The notes: generated by a model from the letters alone, not told the origin. 64,000 nucleotides of DNA from Mesorhizobium loti (GCF_013170705.1 NZ_CP033334.1:1550001-1614000), one strand, 5' to 3'; numbered from the stretch's first letter, positions 27,237-34,700 are shown. Numbers and translations: made by a program.

Positions 27237-28013
27237 CTAGCGTTTTCTCGCCACCACCAAGAAATTTTGGGCAAAGCGCTCCGGGATACCGGCTCTCCTG
27301 CTTATCGTCTCAATGGGCCCGACCAACATTTCGCAAAGCCTTGGTAGCAGCCATCCGGGCCGCGGCAAGTACCCGTAACCAATGACCTGTTCGACGGCGA
27401 AGCCATTGGAAACGAGCATCTGGCGATATGCCTGGACGCTCAGCGTATTGCGCACGACGCGTCCCTGACATCGGTTTAGAAAGCGATAGACCAGCCCCAT
27501 TGGCGAGGATGCGTTCATGTGGATGTTGGAAACCAGCAACCCGCCCTCGTTCAAATGCTCATGAATAGCCAAAAGTGCGTCTTTCCTAAGAGTGTCTTCA
27601 GCGTTCAAGAAGAATCGAAAAGCCGTAACCACGTCGAATCTTCTGGGGAGCGGGGAGACCGTCAGATCGGCTTTCACCAGCGTCACTGTCTCCGGAACCC
27701 GCGCGCAAGCAAGCATGGATTGGGACACATCGACCCCAACCACCACGCCAAACAGTGGGCCTGCGACATTTGTAACGCGGCCTGTGCCGCACGCGAAGTC
27801 AAGACAGCTGCGGTCCGGCCCGGCAAGTGACTTGAGAATGCTTTCGACGAGAGGTCGTTCGATACGCGACCACAACGCAGCATAGTAGCCGGAACAGAAC
27901 GTTCTCAAGTAACTGTCGCCGTAGTCAGCGTTCTGATGGCTTGATCGGTAATCGCTATAAGCGCCCCGCTCGGATGGCCGCTCGCCCAACACGTAAACAT
28001 CGGAACCATCCAT
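27237..28013 (-). CDS. Class I SAM-dependent methyltransferase
   Basis: A 258-residue protein. The SAM-binding glycine motif is DFACGTGRVTN near residue 80, followed by the acidic end of strand 2 (VVGVDVSQSML) and VKADLTVSPLPRRFDVVTAF, as in type-11 methyltransferases. The C-terminal half has HLNEGGLLVSNIHMNASSP and a variable substrate region. The ATG at 28013 has a strong AAGGAG ribosome site; the longer open frame does not. The substrate is unknown. It is the first substantial gene after tRNA-Glu, read towards the tRNA. Confidence 0.82.
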   Translation of the reverse strand: MDGSDVYVLGERPSERGAYSDYRSSHQNADYGDSYLRTFCSGYYAALWSRIERPLVESILKSLAGPDRSCLDFACGTGRVTNVAGPLFGVVVGVDVSQSMLACARVPETVTLVKADLTVSPLPRRFDVVTAFRFFLNAEDTLRKDALLAIHEHLNEGGLLVSNIHMNASSPMGLVYRFLNRCQGRVVRNTLSVQAYRQMLVSNGFAVEQVIGYGYLPRPGWLLPRLCEMLVGPIETISRRAGIPERFAQNFLVVARKR

Positions 28014-28146
28014 CGCGACAATCTCCTTTCTCGGCCCGCGAATAAAGGTCACTCTTCACAATCGATCTTCATGCTTTCACACGACGCAGACCTTACAAAT
28101 GCGTAAGGAATGAAGGGGTCGTCAGGGGGGCGCTCCTCAAGGATGT

Positions 28147-28278
28147 GAGGCCGGCAGCCACAGAGAATGGATCAAGCCGGCAACTTGAACGTCACAGAAG
28201 CCTTGGGTTGGTGTGCGGCAGCCTGGTACCACGAGCGCGCCGGCTACGCGCAGATAGGCGGCGAGCTATATCCCGCGG
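28147..28278 (+). repeat. 132-bp direct duplication, copy A
   Basis: Positions 28147-28278 match 30071-30202 without gaps, with four mismatches that I can count. The repeat contains an ATG (28167) and an open frame of 37 codons (MDQAGNLNVTEALGWCAAAW...). The flanks differ completely on both sides. Confidence 0.9.
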
Positions 28279-28463
28279 AAAGTGGAATTGCCGCACAGTT
28301 CATGGCTGCCGATGATGTCCTAAGACTCTTGGATTACACAAGTTATTTTGAACTCACCAATCAGCCGCTCCAGGACAATCGGTCTGCCAGACGCAAGCTG
28401 CGCTATAAGCCGAAAGGGCGACGCGCTTTCTGTGCAGCTCCTCAATCTGACCGTTTTCATTGA
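28167..28463 (+). CDS. ORF starting inside the duplicated 132-bp segment (doubtful)
   Basis: A 98-codon frame whose first 37 residues come from the repeat and continue into AAQFMAADDVLRLLDYTSYF and a basic tail. No ribosome site of note and no recognised domain. The same N-terminus leads into an unrelated tail at copy B, so either two chimeric small genes exist or the repeat is a non-coding or decayed unit. I regard translation as unproven. Confidence 0.22.
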   Translation: MDQAGNLNVTEALGWCAAAWYHERAGYAQIGGELYPAESGIAAQFMAADDVLRLLDYTSYFELTNQPLQDNRSARRKLRYKPKGRRAFCAAPQSDRFH

Positions 28464-28540
28464 TCAAGCCGCTTTGCGCGAGCACGTCGAGCGCCGGCTA
28501 TTTTCAAAGGAACATCCAGACGTCAGCGACGTTTGCGCGG

Positions 28541-28696
28541 ATGGCTCTCGTTACCGGGTTCGCATCTGCGGTGGTGGTTCTGTTTGTCGTCCTGCTGCTC
28601 ACGCACGCAGCCCGAGACCTGCAAAGCTCGCCAATCTATCACAGGATGTGTCGCCGACTGCGCCGAGCCTTTAGCGCTTCTTCGGCTTCGGAGTGA
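28541..28696 (+). CDS. Possible small membrane protein (51 aa, doubtful)
   Basis: An ATG at 28541 opens MALVTGFASAVVVLFVVLLL followed by THAARDLQSSPIYHRMCRRL. The single strong hydrophobic helix with a basic tail is plausible for a small inner-membrane protein. Its 3' end overlaps the convergent DUF-like gene at 28671-28835 by 26 bases, and no good ribosome site is seen. Confidence 0.25.
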   Translation: MALVTGFASAVVVLFVVLLLTHAARDLQSSPIYHRMCRRLRRAFSASSASE

Positions 28697-28835
28697 TTTT
28701 CTCCACCCGAACCTGGTCGCCAACCTCCTTGGCCATATCGAACGCCTTCTGCTTGTCCTTGGTGGTCAGCACGGTCCGCCAGTGCGGCTTCTCGAATACG
28801 CTGACGATGTAGGTCGTGACCGGATTGCCGGCCAT
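28671..28835 (-). CDS. Small basic conserved-looking protein (54 aa)
   Basis: The frame from an ATG at 28835 reads MAGNPVTTYIVSVFEKPHWR, then TVLTTKDKQKAFDMAKEVGD and VRVEKITPKPKKR. The beta-alpha-beta character, regular codon use and charged tail suggest a real gene below the usual length cut-off. It would form a small alpha/beta domain similar in pattern to short rhizobial hypothetical proteins. No function can be assigned. Confidence 0.5.
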   Translation of the reverse strand: MAGNPVTTYIVSVFEKPHWRTVLTTKDKQKAFDMAKEVGDQVRVEKITPKPKKR

Positions 28836-29079
28836 CTCTGCCCCTGGCGGTTGAAAGCCCGCGCCTCGTGGGAGAACGCGGGCCGATCAGGGCTTTTCAG
28901 CCGATCTTCAGCAGGGGAGCCCGCCCTGCCGCAGATGGAAACTGTTAGCGATCTCTAATGTTCAGTCAAGCTTGCGCATCACCGGGCTCTCACTAAAACG
29001 TGACCACCTGCTTATATGAGCATCATCTAAATGAATGCGCTGTCGCCAATTCGGCGTCAGGAGAGAGAGGAGACAATCC

Positions 29080-29355
29080 ATGAACTTCAAAACTGTCTGC
29101 TTAGGCGCCTTGGCTGCTACCGTGATTGCCGGCTCGGCGTTGGCCGGTATCCTCGACGAGCCAAAGATGATGGCCCCCTTCTTCACTGATAAGACCATGA
29201 AGACCATGAAGGCGGATGCCGACATGAAGAAGGTCTGGGCAAAGATGTCGAAGAAGCATCAGACTGCCATGATGAAGGAATGCCAGGACGCGGCGATGAG
29301 CAAACCGCATGCTGAGTTCTGCGCCAAGTTGAACGCGCTGGCCGGCAAGGCCTGA
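29080..29355 (+). CDS. Small secreted Met/Lys-rich protein (91 aa)
   Basis: A typical signal peptide (MNFKTVCLGALAATVIAGSALA, cleavage after ALA) is followed by a mature part of about 69 residues rich in Met and Lys, with repeated motifs (TMKTMKADADMKKVWAKMSK). Two Cys residues lie in ECQDAA and EFCAKL and could form one disulfide. A GGAGAC ribosome site is close to the ATG. The composition recalls periplasmic metal-binding or envelope stress proteins but no family is recognised. Confidence 0.72.
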   Translation: MNFKTVCLGALAATVIAGSALAGILDEPKMMAPFFTDKTMKTMKADADMKKVWAKMSKKHQTAMMKECQDAAMSKPHAEFCAKLNALAGKA

Positions 29356-29406
29356 GCATCTAGGGCACTGATGGGTGTGGCGAGCCGCGAGGATCGCCAT
29401 TCCCAT

Positions 29407-29601
29407 CTATTCGGGCATGCCAGGGTCGTAATGCATCTCGTAGATTTTCTTCGTGGGGTTCTCCGTTATTCCCTCAAGTGCCGTCAGTTTTGCCGGCGGT
29501 GTCAACCCGGTGGCAGCCATTACCAACTCTGCCAACAGCCAGAAGCCGCTTGGGATGAAAACCAGCACTACTATCGAACTGCGTTCGGATTTCTCTTTCA
29601 T
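29407..29601 (-). CDS. Small membrane protein (64 aa), coupled to the upstream exported-protein gene
   Basis: MKEKSERSSIVVLVFIPSGF opens a single membrane helix that continues as WLLAELVMAATG, then a short polar tail. The ATG overlaps the TGA of the 29598-29936 gene in the arrangement ATGA, which indicates translational coupling and supports both genes. Function unknown. Confidence 0.6.
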   Translation of the reverse strand: MKEKSERSSIVVLVFIPSGFWLLAELVMAATGLTPPAKLTALEGITENPTKKIYEMHYDPGMPE

Positions 29602-29936
29602 TTGGCCGTGAAGAACGTCAGCAGAACTTTACCTTTGTCGCCCAGCAAACAGACAAAACGGTCTGGTGTGCCGGTTTTCCCGTTTCGAGCGATATAGGCT
29701 TCGCCCAGCACAACCATCTTGACGGGAACGTCCTCAACGCTGGTGTCGGCCTTGCTCATCGCGACACTCTCCATGTCGATCACGAGGTCGCTGATGTCTT
29801 TGGACTTTTCCTGAAGCGCCAACAGTCCGGTGGATTTGCACGCTGTGATTGACGGGTCGTCGGTCGTTTGAGCAAGGCAGCCTCCCGTCAGCGCTCCCAG
29901 GATAACCGACGACGCAATCATTTTTCTAATCAACAT
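29598..29936 (-). CDS. Exported protein (112 aa), possible lipoprotein
   Basis: An excellent ribosome site GGAGGACCG precedes the ATG at 29936. The signal sequence MLIRKMIASSVILGALTGGC has a lipobox-like LTGGC followed by LAQT, so it may be a lipoprotein or a signal-peptidase-I substrate. The mature domain has two Cys (ITACKSTG, FVCLLGDKGK) and a beta-rich end KVLLTFFTAK. Not recognised. It forms a two-gene operon with the overlapping small membrane protein gene. Confidence 0.68.
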   Translation of the reverse strand: MLIRKMIASSVILGALTGGCLAQTTDDPSITACKSTGLLALQEKSKDISDLVIDMESVAMSKADTSVEDVPVKMVVLGEAYIARNGKTGTPDRFVCLLGDKGKVLLTFFTAK

Positions 29937-30070
29937 CGGTCCTCCAACGAACAAGCCGTAGGCGCCGGCCTAGAGGCAAAGACGCGCCGAGAGGAAAGCC
30001 CTGATCTCGATATTCGTTCCTCCGCGCTGCATAAATGCTGTCTTATGTAGCGCGCACCGACTTTGCGCAC

Positions 30071-30202
30071 GAGGCCGGCAGCCACAGAGAATGGATCAAG
30101 CCGGCAACTTGAACGTCACAGAAGCCTTGGGTGGGTGTGCGGCAACCTTGTACCACGAGCGCGCCGGCTATGCGCAGATAGGCGGCGAGCTATATCCCGC
30201 GG
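30071..30202 (+). repeat. 132-bp direct duplication, copy B
   Basis: Second copy of 28147-28278, in the same orientation, 1.9 kb to the right. An ATG at 30091 begins the shared N-terminal reading frame. The right end overlaps the last codons (SRGI, stop) of the minus-strand ORF at 30190-30498. Confidence 0.9.
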
Positions 30203-30498
30203 CTCAATGCAAAGCAAAGGGCTGGTACGACGGCCAGGCCAATTGCCATGGCTACGACAACGACAACACCAAGTCTCTCGGTTCGTCTGACGAGGTCCGC
30301 CATCTTATCATCTTCCGACGAAAGGAGGTCCAAGGCCGAGGAGGTATCAGGAGCGGGGGAATTGTTGTCATTCGCGGCCTGACTTCCGCCGTGATGGACA
30401 ATCGTTCTCTCGACAAAACTCACCGGTTGCCCCGCTTCCAAAAATCTCACGACAGTCACCACTAGGCCACATCCACAACAGGGATTTGCGCGCTCCAC
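30190..30498 (-). CDS. Hypothetical small membrane protein (102 aa, uncertain)
   Basis: A GTG-started frame with a motif common in short rhizobial proteins (SQAANDNNSPAPD) and one C-terminal membrane helix (LGVVVVVAMAIGLAVVPALC). A shorter ATG start would leave only MADLVRRTERLG plus the helix. The last codons fall into the duplicated sequence, which suggests that a rearrangement has touched this gene's end. The opposite strand also has an open frame (30091-30465), which I consider less likely. Confidence 0.35.
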   Translation of the reverse strand: MERANPCCGCGLVVTVVRFLEAGQPVSFVERTIVHHGGSQAANDNNSPAPDTSSALDLLSSEDDKMADLVRRTERLGVVVVVAMAIGLAVVPALCFALSRGI

Positions 30499-30595
30499 CG
30501 AGGGGCAACGCAGGTGCGATCCTAACGTGCTTGCCAGGCTCCGGTTGCGGCGCAGGACTTCAGTCGGGTGACTTCCTGGACCTTAGCCTCACAGC

Positions 30596-30620
30596 GGAAC
30601 GCATGTGTGCGGGGGCCGTT
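30596..30620 (+). promoter_or_regulatory. EcfG-type promoter before the 30659 gene
   Basis: GGAAC (30596-30600), 16 bases, CGTT (30617-30620). This is an exact match to the general-stress promoter consensus, 38 bases before the ATG of a small membrane protein gene. Confidence 0.7.
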
Positions 30621-30658
30621 ACTCAGCCGTTGTAAATGGAAAATTGGAGAGGAAAGTC

Positions 30659-30895
30659 ATGGCGGACGGCCCAACTGTTGTAAACTCTGGAGGCGGCGGC
30701 ACCGCCGTCGCCATTGTTCTCGGAATCATCGCAATTGTTGTCTTGTTGTTCTTCACAGGCGTTATCAATATCCACGGCGGCAATGGGCAGGACATCAACG
30801 TAAAGGTTGAAGCGCCCAAGGTTGAGGCTCCGGCGAAGCCAGCAGCACCTGCACCGGCGGCACCAGCTCCGGCACCGCCTGCCAACGGCGGTTAA
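30659..30895 (+). CDS. Small membrane protein with Ala/Pro tail (78 aa)
   Basis: MADGPTVVNSGGGGTAVAIV leads into one membrane helix (VLGIIAIVVLLFFTGVI), then a periplasmic or cytoplasmic tail rich in Ala, Pro and Lys (KVEAPKVEAPAKPAAP). A GGAGAGGAAAG ribosome site is present. Proteins of this form are common in Rhizobiales and tied to stress response. The EcfG-type promoter upstream puts this gene in the general stress regulon, by inference. Confidence 0.72.
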   Translation: MADGPTVVNSGGGGTAVAIVLGIIAIVVLLFFTGVINIHGGNGQDINVKVEAPKVEAPAKPAAPAPAAPAPAPPANGG

Positions 30896-30972
30896 CGCAC
30901 GGGCTTGTTGTTGAAACCGATTACGCTCGGCGAAATTCTTCGGGAGCTCGGTCCCCTCGATCGAGCTGACAA

Positions 30973-31260
30973 TTAAGAGCCCGTCACTGCCTCCGTGGTG
31001 GTGGGCTTTTCGTTCCAGATGCACCGTTGGTGCGTGCGACCGCGCTGGCTGACAATCCCGGCGATCCGAACTGCGAGTGCATCGAGCCCGCCGCTGTAAA
31101 TACTCGTCAAGACCTGTTCCGCAGCTTCAGCTCTTTGCGCAGTGCAACCGATCAGGTCTCCGCCGCCCAATGTTGCTGGCTTGTTGCGGACGCAGTCCCA
31201 CACGCCCCATGATCCGTCAGCCTCGATATGGCAATAAAATCTATGCTGGTGATTTTCCAT
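30973..31260 (-). CDS. Hypothetical protein (95 aa), rhizobial W-V-W-D type
   Basis: The ATG at 31260 gives MENHQHRFYCHIEADGSWGV, then WDCVRNKPATLGGGDLIGCT and AAEQVLTSIYSGGLDA. The core WDxVxxxPAxLxGxxLxG followed by a helix ending in an I-Y stretch is a recurring pattern in small rhizobial proteins of unknown role, known to me only as a pattern. The C-terminal 30 residues are less conserved in look. No signal peptide or membrane segment. Confidence 0.5.
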   Translation of the reverse strand: MENHQHRFYCHIEADGSWGVWDCVRNKPATLGGGDLIGCTAQRAEAAEQVLTSIYSGGLDALAVRIAGIVSQRGRTHQRCIWNEKPTTTEAVTGS

Positions 31261-31296
31261 ATAGCCCAACCGTTTAACCTGGGTTTTGGGTCCGCG

Positions 31297-31701
31297 CTAT
31301 CCATGACAGTGGTTAATGGACCAGCGGCTGTGGCTTCCAAGAAGCCGGAACTGACCAGGCCTGAGAAACTGTAGAGCGTTGTGGCTCAGGTGGCGTGTCC
31401 GCCGCCGATCGACACTGAGCCCACATAATCGCCGTGGGCTGGAATCGAGGCCCGCTGGCTCCGGCTGACGCGCCTTTCTCGTTTTGTCGCCATCTTCCGA
31501 ACTCGAGATCGTTGCTTCTTCTGCAGGCCGACGGCTTATGACGTGACGCCTCGTGCCAGAATACCTGGCCAAGTCGCGCTGATCCACTTTCTGTCCGCAG
31601 TAGGGGCACGGGTAGATACGACTGTTTATGGCATCGAGCCACTCACCTTGCGCGACGAAGGCACAAGGATGATGATGACGGCCGCAGGGCTTCCTCGTTC
31701 G
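31297..31701 (-). CDS. ORF with CPYCG zinc-ribbon-like motif, start not identifiable
   Basis: The frame contains HHHPCAFVAQGEWLDAINSR and YPCPYCGQKVDQRDLARYSG, which look like a short cysteine-containing domain found in rhizobial hypothetical proteins. No ATG, GTG or TTG with a ribosome site lies just before it, and the downstream 60 codons look non-coding, so it may be a decayed gene. It is antisense to the gap before the 31761 gene. Confidence 0.3.
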   Translation of the reverse strand, partial: RTRKPCGRHHHPCAFVAQGEWLDAINSRIYPCPYCGQKVDQRDLARYSGTRRHVISRRPAEEATISSSEDGDKTRKARQPEPAGLDSSPRRLCGLSVDRRRTRHLSHNALQFLRPGQFRLLGSHSRWSINHCHG

Positions 31702-31760
31702 TATCGATTGAACGGGAGCCCGCGCCGACCTCCAGGGCCCGCCAACTATATGTTGCCTCC

Positions 31761-32156
31761 ATGATCGACCCTTCCAAGCGCCAGGACGGCCATCCCGACG
31801 AGACCATCGAACCGGCTTTTCAGGCCATCGAGGCACGCAGGGTTCCCTTGCCCGGCGGCTACCGACAAGGTGTGATCTCCGCGATCACCGTATTGCTCGG
31901 ATTTTCGCTCCTCTTCCTGCGGTACTGGAATTTCGAAGCCGATGGCGGATGGACGATTGCCTCGATCCTGGCGACGGTCCTTCTCGCGCTGGCCATCGTT
32001 CTGCAACTCGTCGCATTGTGGCGTTCGCTGCTGCCACGCGACGACGACGAGCCGGTCTATCGGGTCACGCTGCGCTGGTTCCTTGCCTCGATCATCGCTC
32101 TTCTTGCGGGCGTGCTGCTGGCCGGGCTGACCGCCTCGCACGTCTTCAATCTTTGA
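31761..32156 (+). CDS. Membrane protein with three helices (131 aa)
   Basis: A polar N-terminus of about 30 residues (MIDPSKRQDGHPDETIEPAF) is followed by three hydrophobic helices: about residues 37-54 (GVISAITVLLGFSLLFL), 66-88 (IASILATVLLALAIVLQLVA) and 106-125 (LASIIALLAGVLLAGL). I do not recognise the family. The protein is probably an inner-membrane protein with few loops. It is read away from the preceding accessory ORFs. Confidence 0.7.
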   Translation: MIDPSKRQDGHPDETIEPAFQAIEARRVPLPGGYRQGVISAITVLLGFSLLFLRYWNFEADGGWTIASILATVLLALAIVLQLVALWRSLLPRDDDEPVYRVTLRWFLASIIALLAGVLLAGLTASHVFNL

Positions 32157-32627
32157 TCGAGGCGGTTCCGGCTGCGCGCCATCCGCTCCTGCGCCCCGAG
32201 CTCGTCCCTGGCCGCCTGCATGGGAAAGGCCCGCCGACCGGGAGTCAGGCGGGCCTTGGAGTAGTCGCAAAGGGACTGGCTTCGGACTGCTCGGTGATCC
32301 GTAGGATCACCTTCAATATGGTCCTCGGGATGAGTTGGCGCATCGGCCGAATAGATGAAAGAAGCAGCCCTATCCAAATTTCGTGGCGATCCTGCGCTGA
32401 GAATAGAGGCGAAGAATAGAAAGGGGCGGACGGCACCCGGACACGCATCCGCGCGGACCTCGTTTGGCCAGTGGATTGGCAAATTTCGGAGGGTCCGAAG
32501 GCTCAAAGCCTCCAATCCACCCAATTTAAGTCAGGCTGCGGCGCTTGAAGGCGCAGCAATCTCTGTTACTTGCGGTGCCGGGGGTAGCATCCGCGGCAGT
32601 GCGGATTTTGGGTCGGGTAGAGTTGGA
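32157..32627. other. Non-coding stretch with two hairpins
   Basis: I find no credible gene in this 470-base stretch. It holds a stem AAGGCCCGCC/GGCGGGCCTT (32226-32257) that may end the 31761 transcript but lacks a T-run, and a perfect short hairpin GGTGATCC-GTA-GGATCACC (32293-32311). A minus-strand ORF starting MRVRVPSAPF resembles a tRNA 3' end in translation but not convincingly in nucleotides. Confidence 0.5.
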
Positions 32628-32825
32628 ATGGCGTCACTGAAGATGATTTGCCCGCATTGCCACGGCGGCGGCAAGGTTTTCGATTGCTCCCGATGGAGCG
32701 TATCGAAAGGGCATTGCTGCCCGCAAGGGACGCATCAGACCAGTTGCCCAGGAAAGACCCTTATCTGCACCGAGTGTGGCGGTGTGGGGATGCTTGCGGA
32801 AGCCGAGCTCAGGGCCGTCGCCTAG
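32628..32825 (+). CDS. Small DnaJ-like zinc-finger protein (65 aa)
   Basis: The ATG at 32628 gives MASLKMICPHCHGGGKVFDC. Two CxxCxGxG-type knuckles frame the protein, CPHCHGGG near the start and CTECGGVG near the end, as in the cysteine-rich zinc domain of DnaJ. Between them are further Cys (GHCCPQGTHQTSCPG). No J domain is present, so it is a stand-alone zinc-binding module. Small DnaJ-type CXXCXGXG proteins occur in phage and plasmid regions as well as chromosomes; the function is unknown. Confidence 0.6.
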   Translation: MASLKMICPHCHGGGKVFDCSRWSVSKGHCCPQGTHQTSCPGKTLICTECGGVGMLAEAELRAVA

Positions 32826-33082
32826 TCGTTGCTTCGGCCGCCACGATGCGGACGGCTTTCGCGTCGCGATCGTGCCGCCATCCCTTGAAGAGATTCCGCA
32901 GGCTTTCGCGGCCCAGAGCGACTTCGCCCTTCGTGCAACGATAGGACGTGCCGCTTCTGGCGCCGCGTCACCGATTGCATTAGCATCACCTCATGGATTT
33001 CGAGGCACGGCTGAAGCGCTGCGCGGAATGCAGGGTGCCAGGCAGATCCTGACGGGCAATCGATGCCGCGGGGAGAAGGCCA

Positions 33083-33664
33083 ATGCAGAAACTGCAATCG
33101 CAGGGCGTTCACCACATCACGCTGGTCGGCGCAGGGCGCCAGACCTCGATCGATTTCTGGGAAGGCGTGCTCGGCATGCCGTTCATCTTCGAGCAGCCCA
33201 ACCTCGACAAGGCCAGCGAAAGCCATCTCTATTTCGATCCCGGCGACGGCCGGCTCATCACCGTCTTCACCGATGAGAGCCGCACGCCGGTCAAGCGCCG
33301 CACGCCGACCGATCCGGGCTGCGTGCATCATATCGCGTTCGCGGTGTCGCGCGTCACCTTCCTGCAGGCGGTCGCCAGGCTCGACGAGCGCGGCATCAAG
33401 CACAGCGGCGTCAAGGATCGAGGCTTCATGGATTCGATCTACTTCGAGGATCCGCTCGGCCTGCTGATCGAACTCGCTTCCTACCGCTTCGAGCCGCCGG
33501 CGGGTTTCACCCATGCCGAGGTGCTGATGCAGGCACACAGGCTGCGCGTCGCGCGTGGCGACTACAACATCGCCGAAGTGCATCTTGCCGACGCGATCCA
33601 GGCGCTTGTCGAAAGCTCCCGCGCGACCTTGTCGGACGCCCGGACGCCGAAGAATCCATACTGA
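33083..33664 (+). CDS. VOC-family ring-cleaving dioxygenase-like protein
   Basis: A 193-residue VOC protein. The first half shows GVHHITLVGAGRQTSIDFWE with the metal His, the second half DPGCVHHIAFAVSRVTF with another His and DSIYFEDPLGLLIELASYRF with the Glu ligand. This spacing recalls half of a ring-cleaving dioxygenase of the MhqO type. A helical C-terminal extension of about 50 residues (VARGDYNIAEVHLADAIQAL) is added to the fold. It is 28 bases before the GST-like gene, so the two are probably one transcript. Confidence 0.82.
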   Translation: MQKLQSQGVHHITLVGAGRQTSIDFWEGVLGMPFIFEQPNLDKASESHLYFDPGDGRLITVFTDESRTPVKRRTPTDPGCVHHIAFAVSRVTFLQAVARLDERGIKHSGVKDRGFMDSIYFEDPLGLLIELASYRFEPPAGFTHAEVLMQAHRLRVARGDYNIAEVHLADAIQALVESSRATLSDARTPKNPY

Positions 33665-33692
33665 CGGCCAACAAAACAGAGGGAGGACAACA

Positions 33693-34586
33693 ATGGCAAA
33701 GACAAAGACAGTGACCAAGAGCGTGAAGAAACCGGCTGCCAAGGTAAAGCCGAAAGCCGCCGCCAAGCCTGCCGCACAAGCAGTCGCGAAGCCGGCGGTG
33801 AAGGCAGCGGCAAAGGCCGCGCCGAAAGCGGCGGCAAAACCGGCAGCCAAGAAGCCGGTGCCGAAGACCGCGAAGGCCAAGGCGGCGAAAAAGCCGGCGC
33901 TGAAGCTCAGCATGCTGAAGCCGAGCGTCAACAACATGACGGTGCGGGTATTTGCGCGCGCGGCAGGGTTCGATGCCGCCGAGACGGACGCCTGGGGTCA
34001 CACGCGCTCGCCCGAATACATGGCCCGCAATCCGGCGCACCTGACGCCGATGATCGAGGACAAGGGGCTGCCCAGAGGCGTGCTTTGGGAAAGCTGCGCC
34101 ATCATGCAGTATCTGGCAAACAAGTATGGGCTGGAGAAATTCTATCCCAAGGCGCCGGCCAGGCGGGCGATGATCGACAGCGCCATGTTCTACCTGATCG
34201 GCACACTCTACCCCTATGTGGCGCGCGCCACATATCCGGCGCTGGGGTTCCCGCAATATGCCGGCGAGGTCGGCCACAGCGATGCCCATCCCGACAGGAA
34301 GTCCGAGGCGCAGAAGGCCGCAATGGCGGCGATCGCCGAGCCGCTGGAGGTTTTCCATAGCTTCTTCAGGGACGGCAAGCCGTTCATCGGCGGCCAGAAC
34401 CCGTCGATCGCCGACATCCGGCTGGCGGCGACGCTAGAGTTCCTGGCGGTCGTCGACTACGCGCTGCCGCAATGGGCCACCGAATATATGGCGGCAATCG
34501 AGAAGAAGCTCGGCAAGGCCTACGCCGAGCCGGCCGGCGACGTGCGTGGCTACATCGCCTATGTGAGATCGCAGGCGAAGGCCTGA
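33693..34586 (+). CDS. Glutathione S-transferase-like protein with histone-H1-like N-terminal tail
   Basis: A 297-residue protein of two parts. Residues 1-75 are almost only Ala, Lys, Pro, Val and Thr in AAKPAAKKP-type repeats, like the C-terminal tail of histone H1 or the AlgP/HU-like DNA-binding tails of bacteria. Residues about 80-297 form a GST: thioredoxin-like N-domain with RNPAHLTPMIEDKGL and ESCAIMQYLANKYG, then the helical C-domain with FIGGQNPSIADIRLAATLEF. A GGGAGG ribosome site precedes the ATG, and no shorter start is obvious before the GST part apart from Met at about residue 75. Confidence 0.85.
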   Translation: MAKTKTVTKSVKKPAAKVKPKAAAKPAAQAVAKPAVKAAAKAAPKAAAKPAAKKPVPKTAKAKAAKKPALKLSMLKPSVNNMTVRVFARAAGFDAAETDAWGHTRSPEYMARNPAHLTPMIEDKGLPRGVLWESCAIMQYLANKYGLEKFYPKAPARRAMIDSAMFYLIGTLYPYVARATYPALGFPQYAGEVGHSDAHPDRKSEAQKAAMAAIAEPLEVFHSFFRDGKPFIGGQNPSIADIRLAATLEFLAVVDYALPQWATEYMAAIEKKLGKAYAEPAGDVRGYIAYVRSQAKA

Positions 34587-34673
34587 CGTTAACGATTCGT
34601 TAACCAAAGCCCTATCTACTGTCAGGAATTCGCCGCGCGACCACGGATGTACTGGCGCAATATCGGTGAAAGG

Positions 34674-34700
34674 AAAGGTCGGCTCCGTGCCGGCCTTTTT
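34674..34700 (+). terminator. Rho-independent terminator after the GST gene
   Basis: AAAGGTCGGC pairs with GCCGGCCTTT (one T-G pair) around loop TCCGT and is followed by TTGCTTTT. It lies about 90 bases after the GST stop codon. Confidence 0.78.

Noticed and set aside
30091..30465. Plus-strand ORF across repeat copy B
   Set aside because: It overlaps the minus-strand frame that shows the AANDN motif and a membrane helix, has no ribosome site, and its tail is low in coding character.
32245..32448. Minus-strand ORF beginning MRVRVPSAPF, like translated tRNA 3' ends
   Set aside because: The nucleotides differ from a T-arm consensus at several positions and no cloverleaf can be formed; I see no tRNA fragment there.
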